Shown: positions 35,540 through 45,126 of the stretch, one piece after another
Numbering within the stretch: the stretch's first letter is position 1
Layout: the number at the start of each line of letters is the position of its first letter
Source of the DNA: Marinobacter salinus
GTDB taxonomy: Bacteria; Pseudomonadota; Gammaproteobacteria; Pseudomonadales; Oleiphilaceae
Length of the DNA stretch: 64,000 nucleotides
Reading direction: 5' to 3'
NCBI RefSeq assembly: GCF_001854125.1
Contig: NZ_CP017715.1
Span: 1,116,001 to 1,180,000, forward strand
The notes under the pieces: model-generated
The model's input: only the letters and a program-made list of their open reading frames with translations
Databases searched by the model: none
Told to the model about the DNA's origin: nothing
Made by a program: the position numbers and the translations under genes

Positions 35540-36810
35540 AAACTTAACAGGTTATCGCGCTTGTTACCCGGCTTCGCCAGCATAATCTGGGATACCCCAA
35601 TTGCCCGCTCAGAGAAACCTGCCTCACAGTAGGCAAAATAGAAATGCCAGAGTCTGCGGAATGATTGGTCGTAGCCAAGAGAATTAAGTTTTTTGGACTG
35701 CTCTGTAAAACGTTCACACCAGTCATGAAGCGTGCGGGCGTAGTGGAAACCAATGTCTTCAGCGTGGGTAAGCACCAGATTACTCTGGGTACGAACGGAT
35801 TCGAGGATGGCACCGAACGACGGGATAAAGCTGCCGGGAAAAATGAACCGCTGAATGAAGTCGACATTTTTTAAAGCGCGGTCGTAGCGTTGCTCGGGCA
35901 TGTTGATAGCCTGAATCAGTGCCAGTCCGTCTGGCTTCAACAACGCGTTGATCTGGCTGAGATAGCTGTCCAGAAACTGCGGGCCGACTGCTTCGATCAT
36001 TTCGATCGACACCAATTTGTCAAACTGGCCCTCCAGGTCTCGGTAGTCATCAAATAACAGGGTAATCCTGTCTTCGAGGCCTTCCTGGCAGACCCTGGCC
36101 TTTGCGAGGTCCAGCTGTTCTTTTGAAATCGTGGTGGTGGTTACGTGGCAGTTGTAATGTTTAGCCGCATGGATGGCAAAGCCGCCCCAGCCGGTCCCGA
36201 TTTCTATTACCCGGTCGCCGGGTTGAAGGTCCAGTTTGCGACAAATGGTATCCAGTTTGTGGACAGCCGCCTCACTCAGCGTCGCATCCTCCCGAGGGTA
36301 GATGGCAGAGGAGTACATCATCGTCGGATCGAGAAAAAGCTCGAACAGATCGTTGCCAAGATCATAATGGGCGCTGATATTTTTGCGGGAGCCTTCTTTG
36401 GTGTTCCGGTTGAGCCAATGCAATCCTTTCAGCGCAGGTTTCGTGACCCAGCTGAACCGATCCTCAAACGCGTTCATGCGGTCGACATTGCGAGTGAAGA
36501 ACCGAAGCAGTGCAACAAGGTCCGGTGTAGACCAGTCCCCGGCCACGTAGGCTTCAGCGGCACCAACACTGCCCCCGGTCAACAGATCGCGCCAGGTACT
36601 GTGATCGTGAATTACCAGTTCGGCCGGCGGATTACTCAAATCCCCATCCCCGAACACAAGATCATCAAAGCCCGATTCACGAACTGTCAAAACACCGTCC
36701 CTGAGCCGGCCAAGTTGCTGGGCCACCAGGTTTCTCGCGACACGGCTAAATGCCGATTGGGTGCCGGACTGTCGGTCAGCGGTTTGGACCGAAGTATTCA
36801 GGTTCTCCAT
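35536..36810 (-). CDS. Cyclopropane-fatty-acid-synthase-like SAM methyltransferase
   Basis: 424 residues. The CFA-synthase fold: NISAHYDLGNDLFELFLDPTMMYSSAIY in the lipid-binding region, SAM motif VIEIGTGWGGFAIHAAKHY, VSIEMIEAVGPQFLDSYLSQINALLKPDGLALIQ and the end WHFYFAYCEAGFSERAIG. It methylates a double bond of membrane phospholipid chains; the operon context suggests a methyl rather than a cyclopropane product, as for UfaM-type enzymes. Overlaps DUF1365 by 13 bases and DUF2878 by four. Confidence 0.88.
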   Translation of the reverse strand: MENLNTSVQTADRQSGTQSAFSRVARNLVAQQLGRLRDGVLTVRESGFDDLVFGDGDLSNPPAELVIHDHSTWRDLLTGGSVGAAEAYVAGDWSTPDLVALLRFFTRNVDRMNAFEDRFSWVTKPALKGLHWLNRNTKEGSRKNISAHYDLGNDLFELFLDPTMMYSSAIYPREDATLSEAAVHKLDTICRKLDLQPGDRVIEIGTGWGGFAIHAAKHYNCHVTTTTISKEQLDLAKARVCQEGLEDRITLLFDDYRDLEGQFDKLVSIEMIEAVGPQFLDSYLSQINALLKPDGLALIQAINMPEQRYDRALKNVDFIQRFIFPGSFIPSFGAILESVRTQSNLVLTHAEDIGFHYARTLHDWCERFTEQSKKLNSLGYDQSFRRLWHFYFAYCEAGFSERAIGVSQIMLAKPGNKRDNLLSL

Positions 36811-37682
36811 GAACTTACCCTTCCACGTTTCGTGTTAACGTTTTCTGCCCCGGAGATATCCCGGCCCGAATCATCCGAACCCCGCCGGAAAGCCGGGTCG
36901 TCTGCTGGCAGTTTATCCGGGTGCGTGTAAAAGGGAGCACCCTTCAGCTTCAGTTTCAGGGCATGCCAGTAGATTCCGGCAGACACCTTGATTGCTTCCA
37001 GGGGAAACTTTCGCAGACTCTTATGTACTTCTTTACGAGTGAGAGGGATGCGATGGACTACCAACGTGGCATCAAAATGCTTTTTGCCTTCTTCCAGCAC
37101 GTTCATGTGGATTCTCATCTCGTCGCCACGGAAGCTGAAGGTCCACTGATAATGCTGCTCCATCCCGTTGAACGGAGAGACGTGAAACCGTTTGCTGAAC
37201 TCGAACCGTTCGCTGTGCCATCCGGAATCATTGGCCTCGGCAGCAGTCGTTTCGAGGCAGTACACATGTCGTTCGTGCCAGGGTGTATTGGTGATCTGTG
37301 CAACGATGACTCTTGGAACATCACCCTCTTCAGGGATGTCGCCGACGTTGTAGCAGAAGTAAAAACTGACAGGATTAAAAACGTAGCCAAAATATCGCGG
37401 GTGAGTCACCAGTTGTATGACTCCGTCTGGACGCCACCCGGTGGCCTCGGCCACGTAATCGCGAAGTGTTGAAGCCAGTTCACCCGCTTCCGGCCGAAAA
37501 TAGTCCTTGCGCCGCAAGGAGAGCCAGTTGAACCGTTCGAGCGAGAAAAGGGGGCTGATCTCGGTGACCCTGGCCCACTCGTCAACATCGAGAGCGAGCA
37601 TACCCGTGCGGTACTCGAACTCATGCTGAACAGGGTATTTGCGGCGATGGCGGACGGAGCCCTCCAGCCATTGGCTGTTCAT
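36798..37682 (-). CDS. DUF1365 protein
   Basis: 294 residues, COG3496. Family signature at the N-terminus: GSVRHRRKYPVQHEFEYRTGMLALDVDEW, then LVTHPRYFGYVFNPVSFYFCYN, YCLETTAAEANDSGWHSERFEFSKRFHVSPFNGM. Almost always next to a FAD amine oxidase and a CFA-like gene, so part of one pathway; its reaction is unknown. Begins two bases after the FAD gene. Confidence 0.88.
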   Translation of the reverse strand: MNSQWLEGSVRHRRKYPVQHEFEYRTGMLALDVDEWARVTEISPLFSLERFNWLSLRRKDYFRPEAGELASTLRDYVAEATGWRPDGVIQLVTHPRYFGYVFNPVSFYFCYNVGDIPEEGDVPRVIVAQITNTPWHERHVYCLETTAAEANDSGWHSERFEFSKRFHVSPFNGMEQHYQWTFSFRGDEMRIHMNVLEEGKKHFDATLVVHRIPLTRKEVHKSLRKFPLEAIKVSAGIYWHALKLKLKGAPFYTHPDKLPADDPAFRRGSDDSGRDISGAENVNTKRGRVSSWRT

Positions 37683-37684
37683 GG

Positions 37685-38950
37685 TTATAGCTCCATCCCG
37701 AAGTCTTGGATGACTCTTAACGCGCTGCAAACACCGTCTTCATGGAAACCATTGAACCAGTAGGCGCCGCAGTAATGGGTGCGGTTGCGATTACCAATGT
37801 CACTGTATCGTCGCTGGGCCGCAACGGCCTCCAGCGTAAACACCGGGTGGGCGTAACTGAACTGCTTGATAACCTTGTCCGGAGCTATATCGTGGCTACG
37901 GTTCAGCGTGACACAGAAGGTCTCAGGTGCGTCGCCAAAGTTCTGCAGAATGTTCATGTTATAGGTGACAGAAACGGGTTCGGTACTGTGCTTCGGAATG
38001 TAGTAATTCCATGCGGCCCAGGCTCTCCGGTTATCCGGAAGAACGCTGCTGTCCGTATGCAGAACCACATCATTCTGCTGGTAACCGATGGCGCCGAGGA
38101 CATCACGTTCCTGATCCGTAGGGTCAGCAAGCATAGCCAGCGCCTGGTCGCTGTGGCACGCGAGCACGACCTGGTCGAACTGCTGGTCTTGACCATTGAC
38201 TCTGACCGTTACTCCTTCACTATGCCGCCGCACGCTCTCTACCGGGCTATTGAGGTGAGTCCTGTCACCGAGCCGCTCCATCATTTTTTGGACGTATTGA
38301 GCTGATCCGCCGGAAATTACACGCCAGGTCGGACGATCATCTACCGACAACATGCCGTGATTATTGAAAAACTGCAGGAAGAACCGGATAGGGAATTGTT
38401 CCAGAACGATTTCAGGCGCTGACCATATGGCAGCCCCCATAGGCACAATGTAGAAGTTCCGAAAATAACGGGAGTAACCCTTGCGGTTCAGGTATTCGCC
38501 GAGGGTTTCGTTATCGTCGATGGCACCTGATTCAAGGTCCGCACGGGTTTCTTTGTTGAATCGCAGGATTTCCGTGACCATTTTCAGGAAGGGCAAGTTC
38601 AGCAGGTTTTTCCGCTGAGCAAAAAGCGTATTCAGATTTGTCCCGTTGTACTGAAGCCCAGTCGAGCTGCAGTCCACGCTGAAGCTCATGTCGCTGACCT
38701 CGGACGGCACGCCCAGTCGATCCATCAAGCGGATGAAGTTAGGGTAGGTCCAGTCGTTGAAAACGATGAAGCCAGTATTTACAGGCCAGGACCGGCCACC
38801 CGCTTTCACCTGCTCGGTATTCGTATGTCCGCCAGCGTAGTCGCCCGCCTCAAACAATTGTACGTCGTGCCTTTCAGCCAGAACCCACGCGGTTGTCAGG
38901 CCGGAAACACCCGCCCCGATCACCGCAACACGCTGACGCTTGTTACTCAT
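37685..38950 (-). CDS. FAD-dependent amine-oxidase-like protein (COG2907)
   Basis: 421 residues. N-terminal dinucleotide fold RVAVIGAGVSGLTTAWVLAERHDVQLFEAGDYAGGHTNTE; central SFSVDCSSTGLQYNGTNL; C-terminal FAD contact GAYWFNGFHEDGVCSALRV. This family (COG2907) lies with CFA-like and DUF1365 genes, and Rhodobacter members (UfaD) desaturate a methylated fatty acid on the way to furan fatty acids. Assignment to that step here is by context. Confidence 0.87.
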   Translation of the reverse strand: MSNKRQRVAVIGAGVSGLTTAWVLAERHDVQLFEAGDYAGGHTNTEQVKAGGRSWPVNTGFIVFNDWTYPNFIRLMDRLGVPSEVSDMSFSVDCSSTGLQYNGTNLNTLFAQRKNLLNLPFLKMVTEILRFNKETRADLESGAIDDNETLGEYLNRKGYSRYFRNFYIVPMGAAIWSAPEIVLEQFPIRFFLQFFNNHGMLSVDDRPTWRVISGGSAQYVQKMMERLGDRTHLNSPVESVRRHSEGVTVRVNGQDQQFDQVVLACHSDQALAMLADPTDQERDVLGAIGYQQNDVVLHTDSSVLPDNRRAWAAWNYYIPKHSTEPVSVTYNMNILQNFGDAPETFCVTLNRSHDIAPDKVIKQFSYAHPVFTLEAVAAQRRYSDIGNRNRTHYCGAYWFNGFHEDGVCSALRVIQDFGMEL

Positions 38951-38964
38951 TCACTATCATCCTG

Positions 38965-39747
38965 TTAGTTTTTACTCTTGCGGGACATGCTGGCTGCCAT
39001 CCGGTCAATGACCGGCCTGGGCAGTGCGCCAAGGATGCGCAACATCCACGTAAATCGCTTGGGGAAGGCTATCTCGTTGTGGCCTTTGGCCAGTCCACTC
39101 ACAATGCGCTCTGCCGCATCGTCTGCTTCTACCAGGAAAGGCATCGGGAAATCGTTCCGGTCTGTCAGAGGTGTCTTTACAAAACCGGGGGAGACAACAA
39201 CCACATCAATGCCCTCTGCGGCCAAATCGGCTCGCAGCGAATGTGCAAAATAGGTCAGGGCAGCCTTCGAAGCACCGTAGCCCTCGGCCCGACCAAACGG
39301 AAACCACCAGGCAGAGGAGCTGACAATGACCAATGTCGCGGGGTGGCCTTTGGCCCGGGTTCGCCTGAGTGCCGGCAAGGCTATATCCACGCACCGCGCA
39401 GTGCCAATCACATTGGTGTGGATGTTCTTCTCAATGACGTCGCTGTTGTAATGGGTAATGTCCAGATATTCACAGGTTCCTGCATTGAGGACCGCCATAT
39501 GCAGGTCGCCCTGGTCCTCAAGTATGCTCGCAATGTCCGAGAGGTCCGCCTTGCTGGTGGTGTCACCTGGTGCCGGGAGGATGCGTTCCGGTGCAAGGGA
39601 CCGAAGCTGTTCAAGGGGTTGCTCTCGGCGCCCCGTTATAATTAATCGGTGCCCGCCGCGCGCCAACGCTTCAGTGAGCGCTTCACCAATCCCGGAACTG
39701 GCACCGGTTATCCAGATGTTGGAGGTGTTTTGAAGACGGATGCTCAT
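38965..39747 (-). CDS. Short-chain dehydrogenase/reductase
   Basis: 260 residues, classical SDR: cofactor loop WITGASSGIGEAL, NAG motif AVLNAGTCEYLDI, catalytic Ser in VIVSSSAWWFPFGRAEG and YxxxK as YGASKAALTYFA. Overlaps the upstream NTF2-like gene (ATGA). In the same operon set of other proteobacteria an SDR and an NTF2-like gene also come as a pair. Substrate not known; a lipid carbonyl or hydroxyl is a fair guess. Confidence 0.88.
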   Translation of the reverse strand: MSIRLQNTSNIWITGASSGIGEALTEALARGGHRLIITGRREQPLEQLRSLAPERILPAPGDTTSKADLSDIASILEDQGDLHMAVLNAGTCEYLDITHYNSDVIEKNIHTNVIGTARCVDIALPALRRTRAKGHPATLVIVSSSAWWFPFGRAEGYGASKAALTYFAHSLRADLAAEGIDVVVVSPGFVKTPLTDRNDFPMPFLVEADDAAERIVSGLAKGHNEIAFPKRFTWMLRILGALPRPVIDRMAASMSRKSKN

Positions 39748-40211
39748 CCTGCGTGGCCCTTTATCCAGCGAATAACACGGCCAACCATTGGCAGATTTTC
39801 ATAAAGGAGCTGGCCGGCATCAAAGTAGTCGCGGTGATAACACACCATGCCGTCCCTGACTTGCAGGTGGCTTATCCCGTCGACCTTTATTGCCTGACCC
39901 TTGTTGATCCGTTTGTGCTTGAGATGCATCACCCAGGGGATGGCGGCAAAAGGACCGTTCACCACCGCATCGCCAAAGTCGAACCGACACTCGATCACAT
40001 TGGCATAGGCTCCGGCAAAATAACGGGTCAGGTTGTCGAGCCCTTGAACCGCCCCCAGGGGATCCTGGAAACAGATATCTTCGCTGTAGACCTGAGCCAG
40101 CTTTTTCAGGTTTCCCTTGTCCAGCTCGTTGAAGAGCGTCCGGAAGTGATCGAGTGTTGCCGGAACGGCGGAGTTACGGGATCCGACTTCAATTACTGAG
40201 GCGATAGTCAT
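39744..40211 (-). CDS. NTF2-like (SnoaL) fold protein
   Basis: 155 residues from the ATG that overlaps the desaturase stop (ATGA); the longer frame is non-homologous. Core LFNELDKGNLKKLAQVYSEDICFQDPLGAVQGLDNLTRYFAGAY and CYHRDYFDAGQLLYENLPMVGRVIRWIK are typical of the nuclear transport factor 2-like group found beside ChrR-regulated lipid genes. No clear catalytic set; may bind a lipid intermediate. Confidence 0.82.
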   Translation of the reverse strand: MTIASVIEVGSRNSAVPATLDHFRTLFNELDKGNLKKLAQVYSEDICFQDPLGAVQGLDNLTRYFAGAYANVIECRFDFGDAVVNGPFAAIPWVMHLKHKRINKGQAIKVDGISHLQVRDGMVCYHRDYFDAGQLLYENLPMVGRVIRWIKGHAG

Positions 40212-41164
40212 GAACGTGTCCTCCCCATCTTGTCCAGTTGGCGGGTTTCTTCCTGAATGTGCTTTGGAATCGGGTTCAGCTCCCAGATAATCCCGAGCCG
40301 CGAGAGTATCCAGAGCATGTACCAGGTAACGTCGATTTCGTACCAGCGAAATCCTTGTCGAACCGATTGTGGCCACCGGTGATGGTTGTTGTGCCACCCC
40401 TCGCCCAGCGTGAGCAGCGCCAGCCAGAAGTTGTTCCGGCTATCGTCTGGGGTTTCAAAACGGCGTTTGCCCCAGACATGGGAGAGGGAATTGATCGAGA
40501 CGGTGGCATGAAACAGCGCCACGGTCGAGATGAAGAAACCCCACACCAGCATTTGGAGGCCGTTTGTGCCGAGTCCCGGAGCCCATGCAGCCAGTGCTTC
40601 ACCCAGCCCGAAAATCGCAACGGCGGCCACCGCCGGTACAATGGCGTCAAACCGATTGATAAAGCGGAGCTCAGGGAACTTTATCCAGTCCCTGACCCTG
40701 CGTTCATCCATGGCAAAACCGGCATCACAGGTAAACCATCCCATGTGCGACCACCAGAACCCGCCCTGATGGGGCGAGTGAAGGTCCTGTTCTTTATCCG
40801 AGTGTTGGTGGTGATGGCGATGGTGCGCAGCCCACCAAAGTGGCCCTCTTTGCGCTGCACTGGCTCCCAGAACAGCAAATACGAACTGTGCCGAGCGGCT
40901 CGTCTTGAATGTCTTGTGTGCAAAGTAGCGGTGGTAAAAGCCGGTAATTGCGAACATCCTGATCAGGAAGAAAGCCAGTGCGAACACCGCGGCGAATACA
41001 CTGACGCCGGTGTAGAAGGCAAGAAGGCAAGCGAGATGGAGCGCTATGAAAGGAATCACGCGAATGAAGTTAAAGGAACGTGAGCTGGTGTCCAGGTGAT
41101 CCGAACCCGCCGCAGAATCGAACCATCTCTGAATGTTTGTAAGCCAGTTTTGCACTCGGGTCAT
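40208..41164 (-). CDS. Acyl-CoA/lipid delta-9-type fatty-acid desaturase
   Basis: 318 residues. The three histidine boxes of membrane di-iron desaturases are complete: HRYFAHKTFKTSR, HHRHHHQHSD and GWHNNHHRWP, set among four membrane helices. First gene of the operon, chosen start follows AAGGGCAACAAGGG. It introduces a cis double bond into an acyl chain and could make the substrate for the downstream methyltransferase and FAD enzyme. The presence of a desaturase in this operon is less common than the FAD-DUF1365-CFA core. Confidence 0.9.
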   Translation of the reverse strand: MTRVQNWLTNIQRWFDSAAGSDHLDTSSRSFNFIRVIPFIALHLACLLAFYTGVSVFAAVFALAFFLIRMFAITGFYHRYFAHKTFKTSRSAQFVFAVLGASAAQRGPLWWAAHHRHHHQHSDKEQDLHSPHQGGFWWSHMGWFTCDAGFAMDERRVRDWIKFPELRFINRFDAIVPAVAAVAIFGLGEALAAWAPGLGTNGLQMLVWGFFISTVALFHATVSINSLSHVWGKRRFETPDDSRNNFWLALLTLGEGWHNNHHRWPQSVRQGFRWYEIDVTWYMLWILSRLGIIWELNPIPKHIQEETRQLDKMGRTRS

Positions 41165-41282
41165 ACCCTTGTTGCCCTTCTTTCTGAAAGTGAACCTGAA
41201 CAGCGTCGTCAACCGGTTTGGCCAGACAAAACACCTGCAGGGTTCTACGATCTAACTACTGAATTTGGATGCACCATTAGCC

Positions 41283-42296
41283 ATGTTTAATGAAACGTCT
41301 CAGGTACCACACATACGCCGCGTTGCCATTGTTGGTTCAGGGCTGTCCGGACTGACCGCTGCGATTATCCTGCAAGCGCATGGCTACGATGTCACCGTGT
41401 TTGAAAAAAGTCGGGGGCCCGGGGGCAGGCTGGCTTCAAAACGGGTCGGTGAGGGCTCGGCAGACATCGGTGCCCAGTACTTCACCGCGCGAAATCCGGA
41501 CTTTATACCTTTTCTCCGTCAATACGCCGGTAAAGAGACCTTCGAGGTCTGGCATGGGCGCTTCGGGTTTCGTAACGCCGGGGAAGAATGGAGTCGCTTT
41601 CCGGAAGAACCGAGGTATGTTGGAACTCCCAGGATGACGGCAATTTCCCGGGCTCTTTCCGGCCATGTAAACGTCGTTGCGAACACGAGGGTGGGAAAGC
41701 TTGCCCGGAAAGATACGGGCTGGATTGTCACCGATGAAGGCGGGAAGCCGCTCGGGGATTTCGAGCACGTCATCATCACCGCACCGCCGGCACAGGCGAG
41801 GGACCTCCTCAAGGGGAGTGGTCTTGAAGGTCTGGCAACTCATCTCGACGAACCGATTCAGCACCTTCTGCCTTGCTGGGCAGTTGCCGCTCATTTTGAA
41901 CAGGCACCGTGGTCCCGTCATGAGGGCATGAGAGTAGAGCACCCGGTGCTTTTTTGGGTGGCCAACAATACGAGTAAGCCCGGTCGGGACGATTCGGGGC
42001 AATGGTGGGTGCTGCATGCCAGTCCGGAGTGGAGCGAAGAACACGTTGAAACACCCGCTGACCAGGTTGCAGCTGAGTTGATTGGCGCCTTCGGGGAAGT
42101 AACGGGGTTTGACGGCCAGCCGGACAACGTGGTTACCCATCGCTGGCTTTACGCTCGCTCAGAAGGCGGGCATCAGCCCGGGCACCTCTGGTTTTCGCAA
42201 GAAGGTATTGGTATTGCCGGAGACTGGCTTAGCGGAGGGCGGGTTGAGGGTGCTTTCAACAGCGCCAGTAGTCTTGTCCGGGCCATGATGCCCTAG
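41283..42296 (+). CDS. FAD/NAD(P)-binding oxidoreductase, renalase-like (COG3380)
   Basis: 337 residues. Opening RVAIVGSGLSGLTAAIILQAHGYDVTVFEKSRGPGGRLASKR is the COG3380 signature; it contains DIGAQYFTARNPDF and ends GIAGDWLSGGRVEGAFNSASSL. Divergent from the desaturase operon over 118 bases, so the two may share control. The family is related to renalase but its bacterial substrates are mostly unknown. Confidence 0.87.
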   Translation: MFNETSQVPHIRRVAIVGSGLSGLTAAIILQAHGYDVTVFEKSRGPGGRLASKRVGEGSADIGAQYFTARNPDFIPFLRQYAGKETFEVWHGRFGFRNAGEEWSRFPEEPRYVGTPRMTAISRALSGHVNVVANTRVGKLARKDTGWIVTDEGGKPLGDFEHVIITAPPAQARDLLKGSGLEGLATHLDEPIQHLLPCWAVAAHFEQAPWSRHEGMRVEHPVLFWVANNTSKPGRDDSGQWWVLHASPEWSEEHVETPADQVAAELIGAFGEVTGFDGQPDNVVTHRWLYARSEGGHQPGHLWFSQEGIGIAGDWLSGGRVEGAFNSASSLVRAMMP

Positions 42297-42304
42297 GGCT
42301 GAGG

Positions 42305-43789
42305 CTATTCCGACAGCCCTTCAGTGGCTTGCCTGGTAACATCGGGGCGAGTGTAAAAATGGGTGATTGTGCCGTCACTGAACTTGCTGAAAAAGGCGCT
42401 GACATCCGTGATTTTTTTGAGCGATCTTGATCGGTCGATGGGATCGCGGGTCAGTACTTTGATTCCATTGAAATTATCCTGAATGTTTGAAAATCGGGCT
42501 CTCATGGAGCAAGTCACTACGTGGGCCGGGTCGAGCCCGAGTTCCTGGGCAAGCCACGCGCTGTGTCGGGCTATACCTTTTTGAGACAGGTCTTCACGGG
42601 TATCGAGGTGGTTCAGTTTGACCCGGTTCACAATACAGAAGGAGAAGCTTCCCGGGTCCCTGCGGGCGACCTTGCGAAAAGCTTCCCAGAAAAAATTGTC
42701 GGTAAGTTCGGCGAAGAACCTCATATCGTTCAGGCAGGTATCCACCCACTCAAAGCTCTCCGGATCTTCCAGTACTTCATTAATGGCTTCCCGGAGCAGC
42801 CAGTCGAACCCCAAGGCGGTTTTGTGGGCATAGACTTTTCGGTACATCTGGTGCCGGCTGTAAACAAAGTCCTCCAGGGCGCCAAGCCCTTTCTGGGTAA
42901 TTGCCAGACCAAGCCAGGGCTCTGAAACGTCCCAGCCAAACCGAAGATTGCTGAGCAGGTGATCGAGATTGAAACCACCGATGGTCACGGACGAGTGGAA
43001 GCCGTCGCGGAGCATGTAGTCGGCCCGATCCGCGTCTATCTCTCCGGAAACGATGGAGGAGAGCAGATCCATAACCAGGCGCGGAATGTCGTCACTGATC
43101 AGTGAGCCGGCCTCGGCGTCTTCCCCGGCGATAAACCCCCAGAAGGTTCGCGCATGCTTGCGAAAAGTTTCACTGGGATGCACCTCGGTTGTCTCCATGA
43201 TGCCGATGACATCCTGGGCAAACAGCCCGGCAGCTTCCAGGTCAATAGCTGCAAGCACATCATGAGCGACCCTGACCGAGTAGTGTTCATGCTCCAGTTC
43301 TTCAGGAACTCCGGCATGATAAGTCGAGTAATCGACGCCTAACCAGAGATCCCGGAAGCGGTCGGGCCGGGACATAAGTTCACGAATGCGCCGGGCCTGC
43401 GTGAATTGATGTGAAAAGCTCGAATGTCCGCTGTCATGCAACAGGCACCCAAGGCGAATAGTTTTCGCGAGGTAATCAATGGCGTCCAACTGGCTAAGGC
43501 TGAGGTCGGTCTGTTCGCTGAGCTGCCGTTCCCGCAGATAGGCATCAATCATTGAGCGAAACATGCGGGTGCCCACATGCATAACGCCGATGCTGTGAAG
43601 AAAGCGCGAGTGAGTTGCGCCGGGGAATACCAGGCTCAGTATGTCGTTTTGGCAAATATTGCGAAGGCGCTGGAACAATGGATGATCAATGACCTCGATC
43701 TCGTGCCGATATAGCGGAATCCCACCGTGAACCGGGTCCATAATCAGCTTGTCATAAGCACCGAGTAAATCATTTACGGCACGTCTCAT
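42305..43789 (-). CDS. HD-domain phosphohydrolase (COG1078, dGTPase-like)
   Basis: 494 residues. HD metal ligands in TRFLHSIGVMHVG... and RLGCLLHDSGHSSFSHQF, followed by HEHYSVRVAHDVLAAI. This long type is related to deoxyguanosine triphosphate hydrolases and SAMHD1-like enzymes; a dNTP or nucleotide substrate is likely but not shown. Divergent from the RssB-like gene. Confidence 0.85.
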   Translation of the reverse strand: MRRAVNDLLGAYDKLIMDPVHGGIPLYRHEIEVIDHPLFQRLRNICQNDILSLVFPGATHSRFLHSIGVMHVGTRMFRSMIDAYLRERQLSEQTDLSLSQLDAIDYLAKTIRLGCLLHDSGHSSFSHQFTQARRIRELMSRPDRFRDLWLGVDYSTYHAGVPEELEHEHYSVRVAHDVLAAIDLEAAGLFAQDVIGIMETTEVHPSETFRKHARTFWGFIAGEDAEAGSLISDDIPRLVMDLLSSIVSGEIDADRADYMLRDGFHSSVTIGGFNLDHLLSNLRFGWDVSEPWLGLAITQKGLGALEDFVYSRHQMYRKVYAHKTALGFDWLLREAINEVLEDPESFEWVDTCLNDMRFFAELTDNFFWEAFRKVARRDPGSFSFCIVNRVKLNHLDTREDLSQKGIARHSAWLAQELGLDPAHVVTCSMRARFSNIQDNFNGIKVLTRDPIDRSRSLKKITDVSAFFSKFSDGTITHFYTRPDVTRQATEGLSE

Positions 43790-43903
43790 CGCAATGAATC
43801 TCCCAATTTCCTTAAACTGGCCTTGTTATATCACAGGGTCATGCCAGAATAGCCTTATTAACGCGGATTTTTCGTTTATCGCTGGTAGTTTAGGGCAGCA
43901 GCC

Positions 43904-45112
43904 ATGACTTCGCGCACTGAGCGCATATTGATTATTGATGCTGATAAAAAGGCTCGGGAGAATCTGTCCCGGTATCTGGAGGCCCGCGGCTTTTATGTCA
44001 TAGGCCATTCAGACCTTTCGTCAGCAAAGGCGCTGTTTGACGATAACATCCCGGATGTCATCTTTGCAGACTTGTCGCCGGAAGCAATCGCGGATCTTTC
44101 CGCAAGGCTGGAAGAGGCAGAAACCTTCACTCCTATCGTCGCATGCTCATGCAGCGAGTCCAGCCAGGATGTTGTCCACGCACTTCGTGCCGGGGCCGCA
44201 GATTTCGTCCTCAAGCCTTGCAACGAGGATAGAGGCGCACTTGATGACATTATCGAGAAACTTTTCGACCGGGTCAGGGTAAATCGTCTCAATCAGCTCT
44301 ACCGGCATGAGCTGGAAGAAGCCAACCGTGATCTGCGCGCCGGTATTGCCGAGCTCAGGGCGGATCAGCGCGCAGGGCGCAAGGTTCAGTTACGAATGCT
44401 CCCGGACCGGGAGCAGGATATGTCTGGCCTCCAGATAGACCATCTGATCAAACCTTCACTCTACTTGAGCGGCGATTTCCTGGACTATTTCCGGATTTCC
44501 GAAGACAAAGTGTTGGTTTACATAGCGGATGTATCCGGGCACGGGGCCAGCTCCGCCTTCGTGACGGTCTTGCTGAAAAACTTGACCAACAGGCTGCAGC
44601 GCAACCTGCGCAGGCAGTCGAGCGATGACATTCTTTATCCCGAACGGGTTCTTGAGCGAATCAACTCCGAACTACTCGACACAGGCCTCGGCAAACATGT
44701 GACCGTGTTTGTTGGCATCATTTCCATGAGTGAACGTACATTACGCTATTCAGTAGGCGCTCATTTCCCGATGCCTATCCTGTCTTTTGAGGGGGGGAAG
44801 ACTGCCTTTCTGGAGGGCAGCGGGTTGCCGGTAGGGTTGTTTGAGGCGCCAGAATGGGAGGTCTATCAGGTGCCTCTGGACAAGCCCTTCCACCTGATCC
44901 TGTTTTCGGACGGGATTCTTGAGGTTATCAAGGCAAAAAGTCTCGATGAAAAGGAACAGACACTACTTGAACTCGTATCGGGAGGTCGTCACACTATCGA
45001 ATCTTTGAGCGAGGCACTGGATCTCGACGAGATCACCGAATTACCGGACGATATCGCTATCGTGTCGGTTACTGATACCATAAACGGTACAGACAACACG
45101 TCGTCGAAATAG
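43904..45112 (+). CDS. rssB: RssB-like response regulator with PP2C phosphatase domain
   Basis: 402 residues. Receiver domain (about 1-120) with acceptor Asp in VIFADLSPE and Lys in DFVLKPCNED; a helical linker; then a SpoIIE/PP2C domain (about 190-395) with metal residues in LSGDFLDYF, IADVSGHGASSAFVTVLL and FSDGILEVI. Resembles Pseudomonas RssB (PA2798), whose next gene is a STAS anti-sigma antagonist, as here. It should dephosphorylate the STAS partner to control RpoS stability or output. The PP2C metal aspartates are intact, unlike the degenerate PP2C of enteric RssB. Confidence 0.85.
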   Translation: MTSRTERILIIDADKKARENLSRYLEARGFYVIGHSDLSSAKALFDDNIPDVIFADLSPEAIADLSARLEEAETFTPIVACSCSESSQDVVHALRAGAADFVLKPCNEDRGALDDIIEKLFDRVRVNRLNQLYRHELEEANRDLRAGIAELRADQRAGRKVQLRMLPDREQDMSGLQIDHLIKPSLYLSGDFLDYFRISEDKVLVYIADVSGHGASSAFVTVLLKNLTNRLQRNLRRQSSDDILYPERVLERINSELLDTGLGKHVTVFVGIISMSERTLRYSVGAHFPMPILSFEGGKTAFLEGSGLPVGLFEAPEWEVYQVPLDKPFHLILFSDGILEVIKAKSLDEKEQTLLELVSGGRHTIESLSEALDLDEITELPDDIAIVSVTDTINGTDNTSSK

Positions 45113-45126
45113 TGGCAGTGTGGAAC

